A DNA stretch of 64,000 nt from Ardenticatenaceae bacterium (GTDB taxonomy: Bacteria > Chloroflexota > Anaerolineae > Promineifilales > Promineifilaceae): assembly GCA_020634245.1 (NCBI GenBank), contig JACKCC010000009.1:248001-312000 (forward strand). Reading direction: 5' to 3'. Numbering within the stretch: the stretch's first letter is position 1; each line of letters starts with the position of its first letter. The notes under the pieces were generated by a model. It worked only from the letters and a program-made list of their open reading frames with translations. It made no database searches and was not told the DNA's origin. A program made the position numbers and the translations under genes. This document shows, piece by piece, positions 1 to 7,910 of this stretch.

Positions 1-4
1 GGCC

Positions 5-718
5 GTGTACGACCGGGAAATCCGCGACAACCTGAAACCCAACTGTACACTGAGCTTCGCTCACGGGTTCAACGTCCTCTACGGCTCAATTCTGCCGCCC
101 AAAGATGTCAACGTCGTCTTGTTTGTGCCCAATTCACCGGGCCACATGGTGCGCAAAAAGTTCCTAGAAGGCTCCGGCATTTACGGCGCGGTCAGCGTCG
201 ATCAGGATGTGACCGGCGACGCGCTAGACATCGTTCTGGCCATTGCCAAGGGTGTGGGCAGCACCCGCGTCGGTGTCGTGGAACTCTCCTTCCAGCACGA
301 GACCGAAGGCGATAACTTTGAGGAGCAGGTGTTGTACGGCGGCACAATCCATCTGATGAAAGCGGTGTTTAACACGATGGTCGAGAACGGCTATCCGCCC
401 TACTTTGCTTATGCCAAAGCGATCCGCTCGCTGCGTACCGTTGTAGATGTGATGGATGAAATCGGCATTGAGGCGTACATCTCCGAACGCAGCAGCCGCA
501 CCTGCGAGTTTGCCGTCCGCACCAGCGGTCCGCGCGTGATTAATTACGACGAAATTCAAAAGGTCTTTGAAGAGACGGAACGGGGTGAATTTGCCGCCCG
601 CTGGATGCAGGAATGGCAGTTGGGCATGCCGCGCCTGCACCGGATGCGGCGTACCGGGGCCGCCTCGAAGATGGAAGAGACCGGCCACAAATGGCGGGAT
701 CAATTTGGTGAAGGCTAA
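5..718 (+). CDS. ilvC: Ketol-acid reductoisomerase, C-terminal part (5' end outside window)
   Basis: IlvC makes dihydroxy-isovalerate or dihydroxy-methylvalerate from acetohydroxyacids with NAD(P)H and Mg2+ in branched-chain amino-acid synthesis. The visible 237 residues match the end of the nucleotide-binding domain and the knotted helical domain: FAHGFNVLYG, then PGHMVRKKF, VDQDVTGDALD, and the metal-binding stretch ETEGDNFEEQVLYGG, whose Asp and Glu match the conserved D-x-x-x-E of the family. A GTG lies at position 5, but the NADPH-binding GxGxxG segment is missing, so the gene surely begins before the window. The family call is firm; the biosynthetic role is inferred. Confidence 0.85.
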   Translation: MYDREIRDNLKPNCTLSFAHGFNVLYGSILPPKDVNVVLFVPNSPGHMVRKKFLEGSGIYGAVSVDQDVTGDALDIVLAIAKGVGSTRVGVVELSFQHETEGDNFEEQVLYGGTIHLMKAVFNTMVENGYPPYFAYAKAIRSLRTVVDVMDEIGIEAYISERSSRTCEFAVRTSGPRVINYDEIQKVFEETERGEFAARWMQEWQLGMPRLHRMRRTGAASKMEETGHKWRDQFGEG

Positions 719-803
719 TGGAAAAACCGCAGAGACGCGGAGAACACAGAGAGAAATTAGTTTCAATACGACATAACACACTATTACGAAAATCTTATAA
801 CAA

Positions 804-876
804 CTGTCATGCTGAACGAAGTGAAGCATCCTAGCCAAGTTGAATGGGATTCTTCGCCTTCGGCTCAGAATGACAG
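804..876. repeat. Palindromic intergenic repeat, TGTCAT...ATGACA type
   Basis: Two imperfectly complementary arms (804-830 and 848-876) begin CTGTCATGCTGAACGAAG and end CTTCGGCTCAGAATGACAG. They can fold into a long hairpin between ilvC and the carbamoyltransferase gene. The form resembles dispersed palindromes common in Chloroflexota intergenic DNA. There is no U tract, so it is not a typical terminator. Confidence 0.6.
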
Positions 877-962
877 CTCCAAGACTTCTGTAATAGGTTA
901 GTAATGTTGCCAAGCAAAAATCAATCGAATCAATAAATTTATAAAAAGGAAAGGATATAAAA

Positions 963-2015
963 ATGGTTACTGAAGGATTAAAAGGACGCGATTTTATTCG
1001 TTTGCAAGATTTCACGAAAGCTGAAATCGAGACCATGTTGGAAGTTGGTTTGCAGTTGAAGGCCGATAATACGATGCGCCGTTATCACGATGATATTCTG
1101 CGCCGCCGTACTTTGTTCATGATGTTCTTCAACCCCAGCTTGCGCACGCGCAACAGTTTTGAGGCTGGTATTTTCCAATTAGGAGGTCACGCGCATTTCT
1201 TGGAGACCTCATCCACTCGTTTGCCCACTTTGGAAGGGGAAGACATGGGTTACGCCTCCGAGCGCATCGTCGATATGGCCCGCGTGCTCTCCCGCATGGG
1301 TGACGCACTGGCGGTTCGCATTTTGGGTGACGTGGTTGGTTGGGAATATGACAAATCGTACCGCATCATCAAGGAGTTTGCCCGCGGTTCGCATGTGCCG
1401 GTCATCAATATGGAAGACAATATTTACCATCCCTGCCAGGGTATGGCCGATGCGATGACGTTGTGGGAGATGTTTGGCAAGAATTTGAACGGCCGTAAAA
1501 TCGGTGTCTCCTGGACCTATGGCTCCAGCCCCAAGAAACCGATCGCGCCGCATCATGATTTCATGTACATGGCCAGCCTGTTTGGCGCCGAACTAGTCTT
1601 CTCCCGGCCGCCGGAAATGCGCATCGACCCGGAAATCGAAGCCCAAATCAAGGCCAACGCCGAAGCCAGCGGTGGTTCCTACACCGTCTCCGACAAGATG
1701 GAAGACGCCTGCGAAAATGCCGACATCGTTTACGCCAAGAACTACGTCTGCCTGGACTTGCTGCCGCCGGTTACGAAAGAGCCACAAAAAGATGAGATGA
1801 TGAAGCTGTTCGGCAAATACAAGGATTGGATTGCTGACGAAAAGCGGATGAACATGGCCAAACCGGATTCGCAGTACATGCACTGTCTGCCCTGCGAGCG
1901 CGCCGCCGAGGTTTCGGACGCGGTGTTGGATGGCAAATGGGGTTATGCCTGCTACGATGAGGCGGAAAACCGTCTGCACGCCCAGAAGGGTGTGATGGCT
2001 TGCATCATCCCGTAA
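963..2015 (+). CDS. N-acetylornithine carbamoyltransferase-like protein
   Basis: This 350-residue protein belongs to the knotted aspartate/ornithine carbamoyltransferase family, which transfers a carbamoyl group from carbamoyl phosphate to an amine. The phosphate-binding loop reads FFNPSLRTRNSFE (about residues 56-68), followed by NMEDNIYHPCQGMADAM (carbamoyl-phosphate site) and MHCLPCERAAEVSDAV near the C-terminus. The form FNPSLRTR and the tail DEAENRLHAQKGVMA resemble acetylornithine carbamoyltransferase (ArgF') and YgeW more than ordinary ArgF. Spacing from ilvC is 244 bp, with an AAGGAAAGG-type ribosome site before the ATG. A purine-catabolic YgeW-like role is possible given the downstream island, but arginine synthesis is equally open. 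Confidence 0.75.
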   Translation: MVTEGLKGRDFIRLQDFTKAEIETMLEVGLQLKADNTMRRYHDDILRRRTLFMMFFNPSLRTRNSFEAGIFQLGGHAHFLETSSTRLPTLEGEDMGYASERIVDMARVLSRMGDALAVRILGDVVGWEYDKSYRIIKEFARGSHVPVINMEDNIYHPCQGMADAMTLWEMFGKNLNGRKIGVSWTYGSSPKKPIAPHHDFMYMASLFGAELVFSRPPEMRIDPEIEAQIKANAEASGGSYTVSDKMEDACENADIVYAKNYVCLDLLPPVTKEPQKDEMMKLFGKYKDWIADEKRMNMAKPDSQYMHCLPCERAAEVSDAVLDGKWGYACYDEAENRLHAQKGVMACIIP

Positions 2016-2033
2016 CGGACATCAATTTGTTAT

Positions 2034-2080
2034 CAGATTTGAATGCAGAAGGGCAGCCAGTGGCTGCTCTTTTGTGTTCT
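2034..2080 (+). terminator. Terminator after the carbamoyltransferase; first of two near-identical copies
   Basis: A GC-rich stem GGCAGCCA / TGGCTGCT is followed directly by CTTTTGTGTT, 19 bp after the stop codon. A nearly identical sequence, including about 15 bp before the stem, recurs at 3203-3249. Confidence 0.7.
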
Positions 2081-2154
2081 GTGGGTGGGAAACGGCTATA
2101 TTGTTGATGGGGCCATGCGTCGTTGAACAGACGCTTCTATGATATAATTTGTAT

Positions 2155-2376
2155 ATGGAAGCATCAGATGCGCAGGCATATATTGGGCGATGGCAAGCAG
2201 TCGCAAAACTTAAACAGCAAGAGCGCCAAGCAGCTTCTCTTGCCGAAAATTGGCGGCGACTCAACGCGATTAAGCAGCGTGCTTCCCGTTTGGATATTAC
2301 ACGGAAAGATGACGACGGGGAAATGGAAATCTTCTTGTTGTGGGCCAGGTTAAAGGCAGAATATGTCCCCAACTGA
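2155..2376 (+). CDS. Small conserved-looking protein, partner of the nucleotidyltransferase
   Basis: A 73-residue hydrophilic, helix-rich protein with no family I recognise. The ATG at 2155 is chosen over an in-frame TTG six bases upstream. A TATAAT at 2143-2148 lies so close that the message could be leaderless. The gene overlaps the following nucleotidyltransferase by 14 bp, so the two are translationally coupled, as in MNT/AbiE-like toxin-antitoxin pairs where a small partner accompanies the transferase. The function is unproven. Confidence 0.6.
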   Translation: MEASDAQAYIGRWQAVAKLKQQERQAASLAENWRRLNAIKQRASRLDITRKDDDGEMEIFLLWARLKAEYVPN

Positions 2377-2935
2377 ACAGCATAGCTCTTTTCATGATCC
2401 GCTTGAATCTTTGGGAAAGCTATTATCCCATTTTGGCGATCAGGGCGTTGTAATCGGCGGGATTGCGGTTAGTCTTTTAGGGGAAGCACGATTTACAGAA
2501 GACCTGGATGCAATGGTCTTGCTCTCTGTGGAAGAAATTCCTCATTTTTTGACGGTTGCCCAAAAAGAAGGCATTGAACCACGTATCTCCAATGCAGAAG
2601 ATTTTGCCCGACAAAATCGGGTTTTGCTCCTGCGCCATACCTGCACTCAAACAGACATCGATGTTTCGCTTGGTATTTTGCCATTTGAACAGGAAATGGT
2701 GGAAAGAAGTATTGTCCATGAAGTGGATGCATCGTTACAAATTCGTTTACCAACACCTGAAGATTTGATCATCATGAAAGCGGTCGCCCACCGTCCGAAG
2801 GACTTGCTAGACATTCAGGGAATTATTCAAAGCCATCCAAAATTGGATCAGCAGCGTATCCAATTTTGGGTTTCTCAATTTGCAGAGCTTTTGGAAAGGC
2901 CAGAGCTTTGGGAAGATATTGCCGGTTGGCTGTAA
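2363..2935 (+). CDS. AbiEii/MNT-like nucleotidyltransferase
   Basis: A 190-residue member of the DNA polymerase beta-like nucleotidyltransferase fold. The motif VVIGGIAVSLLGEARFTEDLDAM (about residues 29-51) contains the GG...TEDLD core, and a further acidic pair appears in TDIDVSLG (about 98-105). The LPTPEDLIIMKAVAHRPKDLLDI segment is typical of minimal nucleotidyltransferases of toxin-antitoxin modules (AbiEii, or proteins with similar ThnNTase folds). Known relatives transfer nucleotides to RNA or protein targets. The gene overlaps its upstream neighbour, and a BrnA-like antitoxin gene follows 11 bp downstream. Confidence 0.75.
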   Translation: MSPTEQHSSFHDPLESLGKLLSHFGDQGVVIGGIAVSLLGEARFTEDLDAMVLLSVEEIPHFLTVAQKEGIEPRISNAEDFARQNRVLLLRHTCTQTDIDVSLGILPFEQEMVERSIVHEVDASLQIRLPTPEDLIIMKAVAHRPKDLLDIQGIIQSHPKLDQQRIQFWVSQFAELLERPELWEDIAGWL

Positions 2936-2946
2936 AAATTTCCGTA

Positions 2947-3165
2947 ATGAAAGACCATTATGATTTTTCCAAGATGAAGGGCAAAAAGAATCCTTACATC
3001 AAATATCTCAAACAACCGGTGACGATGCGCATTGATCGGGATTCCATTGATTATTTCAAATCGTTGGCAGAAGAAACGGGTATCCCTTACCAAACGCTGA
3101 TCAATCTTTACCTGCGCGACTGCACGATTCATAACCGCAAGCTGCAAATGCAGTGGGTTCCGTGA
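2947..3165 (+). CDS. BrnA/CopG-like antitoxin
   Basis: A 72-residue protein starting at an ATG 11 bp after the nucleotidyltransferase stop. The N-terminal YDFSKMKGKKNPYIKYLK and the ribbon-helix-helix core VTMRIDRDSIDYFKSLAEETGIPYQTLINLYLRDC are typical of the BrnA antitoxin family, which dimerise, bind their own operator and neutralise the BrnT RNase. No BrnT gene is nearby; the preceding nucleotidyltransferase may be its actual partner, or the toxin has been lost. A terminator follows. Confidence 0.75.
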   Translation: MKDHYDFSKMKGKKNPYIKYLKQPVTMRIDRDSIDYFKSLAEETGIPYQTLINLYLRDCTIHNRKLQMQWVP

Positions 3166-3202
3166 TGGTCTACATCAATCCATAACGATTACAAACTGGA
3201 AC

Positions 3203-3249
3203 CAGATTTGAATGCAGAAGGGCAGCCCGGTGGCTGCTCTTTTGTGTTT
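3203..3249 (+). terminator. Terminator after the antitoxin gene; second copy
   Basis: The stem GGCAGCC / GGTGGCTGC is followed by TCTTTTGTGTTTT. It is nearly identical to 2034-2080, including the flanking CAGATTTGAATGCAGAAG, so the toxin-antitoxin-like cassette sits between direct repeats. Confidence 0.7.
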
Positions 3250-3302
3250 TGGAGAAGGTGGAAACGGCCGTTTAACACATAACTAACAATAATTTGGGCA
3301 AC

Positions 3303-3713
3303 TCAACTAATTGACATCTTTTCCCCAGAATGAGGAACTTCTGGACCATGCCATATCCCTGTCACGCACCACAATTCATAAAAAGCAAGCCACTCAGATA
3401 CCCATGGAATAATTGTCGTGCATATATATTTTTTTCTGGTCCAACTACGATCCCGGGGGAAATAGAGGCATAGAGATTTATCTGGATAACGATGAGGCGC
3501 ATCCTCAACGAGGATGGGCTTCAACACCCACACTTTTGGATAAGATGTGCCGTACTCTACCTTTATCTGATACCTGGGCGATTCTTCAGTCGGTTGTAAA
3601 TATCCAATCCAGGTGGGTTTATTTTTCACCCTTCTGTATCTGAATTGCGGGAAATATGATCTCATGGCATTTACTTGCATGCCAATAGTAATATTGCTAT
3701 TTCCAAATCTCAT
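3303..3713 (-). CDS. E2-like ubiquitin-conjugating fold protein of a short type II CBASS
   Basis: A 136-residue protein. The segment WIGYLQPTEESPRYQIKVEY, then PKVWVLKP, the cysteine-bearing SLCLYFPRDRSW and the tail TIIPWVSEWLAFYELW...TGIWHGPE form the pattern of stand-alone prokaryotic E2-like proteins in CBASS operons that lack E1 and JAB genes. Such proteins act on the CD-NTase, conjugating it through a cysteine thioester; the cysteine in SLCLY is the likely catalytic residue. The ATG at 3713 overlaps the CD-NTase stop (TGATG); a GTG three bases earlier is the alternative start. This gene appears intact although its CD-NTase is broken. Confidence 0.8.
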   Translation of the reverse strand: MRFGNSNITIGMQVNAMRSYFPQFRYRRVKNKPTWIGYLQPTEESPRYQIKVEYGTSYPKVWVLKPILVEDAPHRYPDKSLCLYFPRDRSWTRKKYICTTIIPWVSEWLAFYELWCVTGIWHGPEVPHSGEKMSIS

Positions 3714-4079
3714 CACTCTTTACCATAAAAACGATGAGGTTGATTAGACAGTGACTTACCCACAGGCTTTGTGGTTGACAATGCGCCTTGTAAGTTAGTA
3801 TACAAACTACCAGATAAAATAGCAGCCTTCAGTGATTCTCCCCTTGCCTTAGCTTCTTCAATAGAAACTATGTTGCTCCAATAAGAATGTTTGAAAACTT
3901 TATTCCATGCCCGGGCAGCATCTGCCTTCTCACAAGATGCATCAAACAACGGCGATAACCAATCTATTGCCTCACAGAGTTTGTCTTTAAACGCTCTTAC
4001 CTGATTTCGGTATTCATCTTTGTAAGTCAATGACTGCGAAGAATCTACTGGGTTTGCGACCTCAACAGAAATCAATAAT

Positions 4080-4087
4080 CCATAATA
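4080..4087. repeat. Target-site duplication of the IS1-like element (copy 1)
   Basis: CCATAATA, identical to 5262-5269 on the other side of the IS. Confidence 0.85.
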
Positions 4088-5261
4088 GATAGTCTCCCCG
4101 TTAAGTGTTGTTAACGATGGGGACTGGGATGTTTGAAAATAGTTCTTTAACAGTCCAAATATGCTCAGTCAAAGCAGAGGCCATGGCCGGTGTTCGCGGT
4201 AACCAACGGCGGCCTTGGGCAACGACCTCCTGACGCAGTGTTTTGTGTGGCCGTACCAGATTGTAGTAGGCATCTTCCAGCGTTGCTGCCGCCTGATGCA
4301 TCGCGATGGTTTTGGAAAAGGCCAATGTTTTCCGGGTTAAGCGGCTGTTGAAATGACGACTGGTTGCTGGTTGCCTAATAACTGGTGCTCTTTTGCCTAC
4401 CGCTGCTGTACCTGTTTCATCACTGTAAATGACCTGCATCCAGTCCTTGCGACCTGACCGTTTTCCCGTTGCTTGACCATTGCAGATATTGCCAACCTTC
4501 GCTTCTGGCTGCTTAAGCGTTGCGCGGACCACGCCCCTGAATAGGGCGGCACTGGACCGGTACACTTCAACCATCGCTTCGATGCCGCCCCAACCATCGG
4601 AGATAGCTTCGCGGCTTGTCAGGATGACCCCTGCTGTTGAGCATTGTGAATACAATCTGGCGACGCTTTTCCTGTTTCGAATCTTGGCAATGCTGCTGGC
4701 GACGCGGAGCTGGGTATCACTGTCAATCATGGTCGCTCGCCAGAACTGCCCTTTCTTGTTCTTCTGTCTCGACAGCCCCTTTTCGCCCGGTGCGCCGCCG
4801 TAACTCCACATCGCATCCAGTTGACCCTGTTCCAGCTGGTAGCGCCTTTAACAAAACGGACTCGATTTCAGCGACATGAGTTGCTGCATCTTTGAGCCAC
4901 GCCAGAATGGTGTCTTTGCGGCTCGAACGCGAGCCAGAGTGCTGATCCGAACACCTTCGGCTAGGAAGGCCAGGGTTTCCAAGATTTCTTCGGAATCTGT
5001 CCGCCGCCGGTAGAAGGGCGTTCCTTTCGTAGCCGTAAATGTCTGACCACAAGTCCGGCATTGGAAGCGCTGTATGCCGGTTGCCGTGAAACCATGTTTT
5101 TTAATGTTCTGTTTTGACTGTTTTTTCTGAAGCTTACCATAATCCGGGCAGGCTTCATTTGGACAAAAATCGCCAACATTGGCTAATTGATTCATTGACC
5201 CCTCTCCTGTTTGGTGTTAATTGGGTTATTTTACCCGGCAACACCCAAGAGGGGGACCATC
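4088..5261. mobile_element. IS1-like insertion sequence inside the CD-NTase gene
   Basis: A 1174-bp element. Its ends are inverted repeats of about 23 bp with mismatches: GATAGTCTCCCC..TT..GTGTTG at the 4088 end and the complement of GATGGTCCCCC..TT..GTGTTG at the 5261 end. It is flanked by the 8-bp duplication CCATAATA. An InsA-type zinc-finger domain plus a DDE domain and the 8-bp duplication fit the IS1 family. The transposase runs on the minus strand, the same direction as the disrupted gene. Confidence 0.85.
4101..5195 (-). pseudogene. IS1-like transposase with two compensating frameshifts
   Basis: The start at 5195 follows GGAGAGGGG. The N-terminal part carries zinc-ribbon cysteines (CPNEACPDYG and CRTCGQTF), then EILETLAFLAEGVRISTLARV. 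Near 4920 the sensible reading moves to another frame (KDTILAWLKDAATHVAEIESVLL), and near 4850 it returns to the first frame for QLEQGQLDAMWSYGG. DDE residues are plausible as D in LDAMW, D in ISDGWGG and E in TLEDAYYNLVRPH. Read straight through, the first frame stops at 4848. Either two single-base changes inactivated the gene or the sequence contains errors. IS1 elements use a -1 programmed frameshift, but two shifts do not match that. Confidence 0.7.
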
Positions 5262-5269
5262 CCATAATA
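5262..5269. repeat. Target-site duplication of the IS1-like element (copy 2)
   Basis: CCATAATA, matching 4080-4087. Between here and 5365 lies the middle part of the CD-NTase. Confidence 0.85.
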
Positions 5270-5365
5270 AATAGCTCGCATCGTTTCATAAAGTGCTTTG
5301 TCATCACGGAAGTAGTCTGGTACGTAATATTCAGAAACCAAAGTCGATATGATTAACCCACCAGG

Positions 5366-5373
5366 CAGCTTCC
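5366..5373. repeat. Target-site duplication of the MITE (copy 1)
   Basis: CAGCTTCC, identical to 5528-5535. Confidence 0.8.
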
Positions 5374-5527
5374 GGCACTGGGTCCGTTGAATGGGATTGG
5401 CCGTAAATCACTCATTTTGCGGCGTTTTTTCCAGCTCGATTTGGGCGATTTTCACGAGTAACCATACCATTGCGTGATGGCGAAAAAGTTACCGTGAAAT
5501 CAAATCCCATAGAACAGACCCAGTGCC
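5374..5527. mobile_element. 154-bp MITE inside the CD-NTase gene
   Basis: A non-coding element with 24-bp terminal inverted repeats differing at about three positions. Both begin GGCACTGGGTC and end ATGGGAT. It is flanked by the perfect 8-bp duplication CAGCTTCC. It introduces an in-frame stop into the CD-NTase after SWKL. Its ends differ from those of the nearby IS1-like element, so another transposase must have moved it. Families making 8-bp duplications (for example IS1595-like) are candidates, but this is inference. Confidence 0.8.
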
Positions 5528-5535
5528 CAGCTTCC
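5528..5535. repeat. Target-site duplication of the MITE (copy 2)
   Basis: CAGCTTCC, matching 5366-5373. Confidence 0.8.
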
Positions 5536-6153
5536 AACTTTTTCGTGATTTTGAAAAATACTTCAAAAGTTGAACAATGCGTCTCATTTGCTTTGCGTCT
5601 ACAGTGGCCCCATTGCTGATGGATGGACTACGAAGGTCAACCTGACCCTTGAACCAGTCAGTAATATCGACCGGGTCACGACGGCTCCACTCAACTCCTG
5701 CATGTTCAATAATTTCTCTACCAAACACATCTGTATAAATCCTATGAACTGCGAGATCAATATGATACCCACCTTGATACCAAACTGTAACGACATTGGT
5801 GCGGGCTTCAGGTTCTTGACTAAAGTTTCCACCCCCCTTTTGCACCCCTGCCAAAACTCGCTTACGAGCATCAAGCGGATTTTCCGGTAAATCATCCCGC
5901 TCAAAAATGGTGGCTGTATCAATATCATAATCAACGTCTGGATTGTTCTCTGGGGTCTGATTCAACGTTTTCATGGCACGGCCACCCTGTGTAGGTGTAT
6001 CCACCGGGCCGTTATATTCCAGTTTTTCCAAACCTGAGTTTAGCCGGTCTATATTCCGCTGCCGAAGAACATCTAATTCTTCAACCTTATCTGGCTTCAG
6101 CCTTACATGGTCTTTGAAAAACGTTTTTAATTCTGAGTGCATATCAAACATAA

Positions 6154-7731
6154 TTAGTCTCCAAAATCGGTACTTCTAAAATCCAATACTTCATCGGTCG
6201 CAATATTAATGGCCCATCCATAAGCCGGATGGTCTTTGTTGGAATAGTTATAAACTAAAATCTCGGGGTCAATTGTCTTACTCACCTGCTGCCCAAACCT
6301 GAACACGACTGTCGGTGGTGCAGACATGAACAGGTGAATTTGTCTCCTATTGGGGTAACGAGAATGAATCTCTACCAACAGGTCATAAAACTTTTGTGTA
6401 TACTTATCAAGTTGTTCTTCGCTCTTGACAATATCTGGCCAAGGATTAGCAAGACTCAAGTGAAACGACGCTAGCGGCTGGTCAACTATTCCGTGAATCT
6501 GTTCTTTCCTCACTGGAAAGCTCACGCTAACACGAACAACCACATCACCTGCTTCCAATGAAGATTTTTCAGCAGATTCTTCTGTCAGCCGGAGGGCTGG
6601 GCCTCGACCTGTTTGCTTCAGTGGTATCCAATCACCAGTCTGGCGGTTTGTAGCAAACACCTTAACCTTTTGCCGATTCACCTGATAACCAGCATGAAAC
6701 ATCAATGGAATATGCGCCAGGCCAAAATACCCAATTCGTGAAGAAGGGTATACATCAATAAAGCTATTAAGTTGCTCCATAAAATCGTTTTGTAGCTTTA
6801 GTGCCGCCGTCGGGTTGACCAACACTCCATTTGTAAAAAGGTCAGTTTGGTCAATAAAAATTTCTTTGAACTCAAGGCCTAAATACCCAAGAACATCATT
6901 ATGCAAATTAGCTTTCACAGACGACCGTTTATTCATTGAAAGATGATGGATAGCAAGCAACGTGTCATTGATCTCAGAAGCTGTTAGCTTAGGTTTTTCT
7001 TTTGGAAGGAGGCCTGTTTTCAAAAATGAAGTCATGAATTGGGCTGCATTGCCCAGCGCCAATTCCCGATACCCATCATCTTTGTTTTCATCAGCATAAT
7101 CACTAACGCCACGTATGGCGATGAATCGCGGCCGGTACAACATGTCAGCAGCGGCACGAGCCACCCCATAAGTCTCCATCTCGATTCCGATTAGCTTTGG
7201 CTCCGCCTTTTTAAGCTTCTCAACCGCCACTGTCTCTGCAACTACTTTTTCTCCAACTGCAAAAGGGCCAAATTTAATATTGTGACCAGCAGAATATGTT
7301 GAAGCAAAATCACTCAATTTATTTCTTAACAACATGTCAGTTTGAAAAGACTGTGGTCTAATTTCAACTTCATTTGGTTTTAGTTTTGCCAACTCGAAGT
7401 AAAAAACATGTGTAGGCAAAATCACATCACCTAATTCAACTTCACCCTCTATACCGGCTGCTATCCCAAACATAAACACATAACTTGGATTCAAATCCCG
7501 TATTGCATTAGCTGCACCAACACCAGAGCCCGCGTTTCCCATATCGAATAAGCAAGTCGCAGCACATAAATAAAAAACCCCCTCTTTTTCTGTCTGGAGG
7601 GGGCCGGTGTCGTACGTAAGTTGGCAGCTTAATGACTGAACTTTTTCATTTAATGGTAGGTAACGGCGCAGGACATTAAGCTCTTCTGAAAGAGCCGTGA
7701 TAATAAGGATGTCAACCGTTTTATTTTCCAT
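6154..7731 (-). CDS. CBASS effector: PNP domain fused to a SAVED domain
   Basis: A 525-residue protein. Residues about 6-250 form a purine-nucleoside-phosphorylase/MTAN-like domain (DILIITALSEELNVL, VFMFGIAAGIEGEVELGDV, IGIEMETYG, RGVSDYAD). The C-terminal region of about 200 residues is a SAVED domain, the sensor of cyclic oligonucleotides in CBASS, seen in LASFHLSLANPWP and RRQIHLFMSAPPTVVFRFGQ. Binding of the CD-NTase product would switch on nucleoside or nucleotide cleavage and abort infection. The ATG at 7731 is chosen because homologous sequence begins there; an in-frame start 21 bp upstream is possible. It is the first gene of the operon and intact, but lacks a working synthase. Confidence 0.85.
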   Translation of the reverse strand: MENKTVDILIITALSEELNVLRRYLPLNEKVQSLSCQLTYDTGPLQTEKEGVFYLCAATCLFDMGNAGSGVGAANAIRDLNPSYVFMFGIAAGIEGEVELGDVILPTHVFYFELAKLKPNEVEIRPQSFQTDMLLRNKLSDFASTYSAGHNIKFGPFAVGEKVVAETVAVEKLKKAEPKLIGIEMETYGVARAAADMLYRPRFIAIRGVSDYADENKDDGYRELALGNAAQFMTSFLKTGLLPKEKPKLTASEINDTLLAIHHLSMNKRSSVKANLHNDVLGYLGLEFKEIFIDQTDLFTNGVLVNPTAALKLQNDFMEQLNSFIDVYPSSRIGYFGLAHIPLMFHAGYQVNRQKVKVFATNRQTGDWIPLKQTGRGPALRLTEESAEKSSLEAGDVVVRVSVSFPVRKEQIHGIVDQPLASFHLSLANPWPDIVKSEEQLDKYTQKFYDLLVEIHSRYPNRRQIHLFMSAPPTVVFRFGQQVSKTIDPEILVYNYSNKDHPAYGWAINIATDEVLDFRSTDFGD

Positions 7732-7754
7732 ATTTTCGCCTACACGAATCAATT

Positions 7755-7779
7755 GTTGTATTGATCCGCATCATACAAC
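7755..7779. promoter_or_regulatory. Imperfect palindrome between the CBASS promoter region and its first gene
   Basis: GTTGTAT(T)GAT CCGC ATCATACAAC is an almost perfect inverted repeat ending 23 bp upstream of the effector start. A TATACT-like -10 on the minus strand lies at 7786-7781, so a repressor bound here would sit just downstream of the promoter. No -35 is evident. Tentative. Confidence 0.35.
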
Positions 7780-7910
7780 AAGTATACTGACGATATGTTA
7801 GATTTGCGTTAGATTTATAGAAATTATGTTCCAATAAAGCGGCCTGACATTCTGTTTAATCAGACTCCACCACGAAAGCAAAAAACGGCCGTTCCCACCC
7901 CCTATCCAAT

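Larger units (their letters stand above)
3713..6151 (-). pseudogene. CBASS cyclic-nucleotide synthase (CD-NTase) broken by a MITE and an IS
   Basis: CD-NTases make cyclic oligonucleotides after phage infection. The first part (6151-5528) has the nucleotidyltransferase core TQGGRAMKTLNQT and DYDIDTA (metal Asp pair) and the third Asp in YHIDLAVHR. Reading continues at 5365-5262 with LPGGLIISTLVSEYYVPDY and DDKALYETMRAIYY, then at 4079-3713 with the helical C-terminal half including QVRAFKDKLCEAIDWL. A 154-bp MITE (5374-5527) and a 1174-bp IS (4088-5261) interrupt it, each flanked by an exact 8-bp duplication. Dropping each insertion with one duplication leaves 1095 bp in one frame, 364 residues, a normal length. 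As it stands the product ends after about 220 residues, without the C-terminal domain, so it should be inactive. Start: ATG 2 bp after the effector stop. Confidence 0.85.

Noticed and set aside
224..1036. Long minus-strand reading frame opposite ilvC
   Set aside because: It is the antisense of clear ketol-acid reductoisomerase sequence and shows no family of its own.
2143..2154. Leaderless promoter just before the small cassette gene
   Set aside because: TATAAT is present but no -35 at proper spacing was found, so it is mentioned only in the gene entry.
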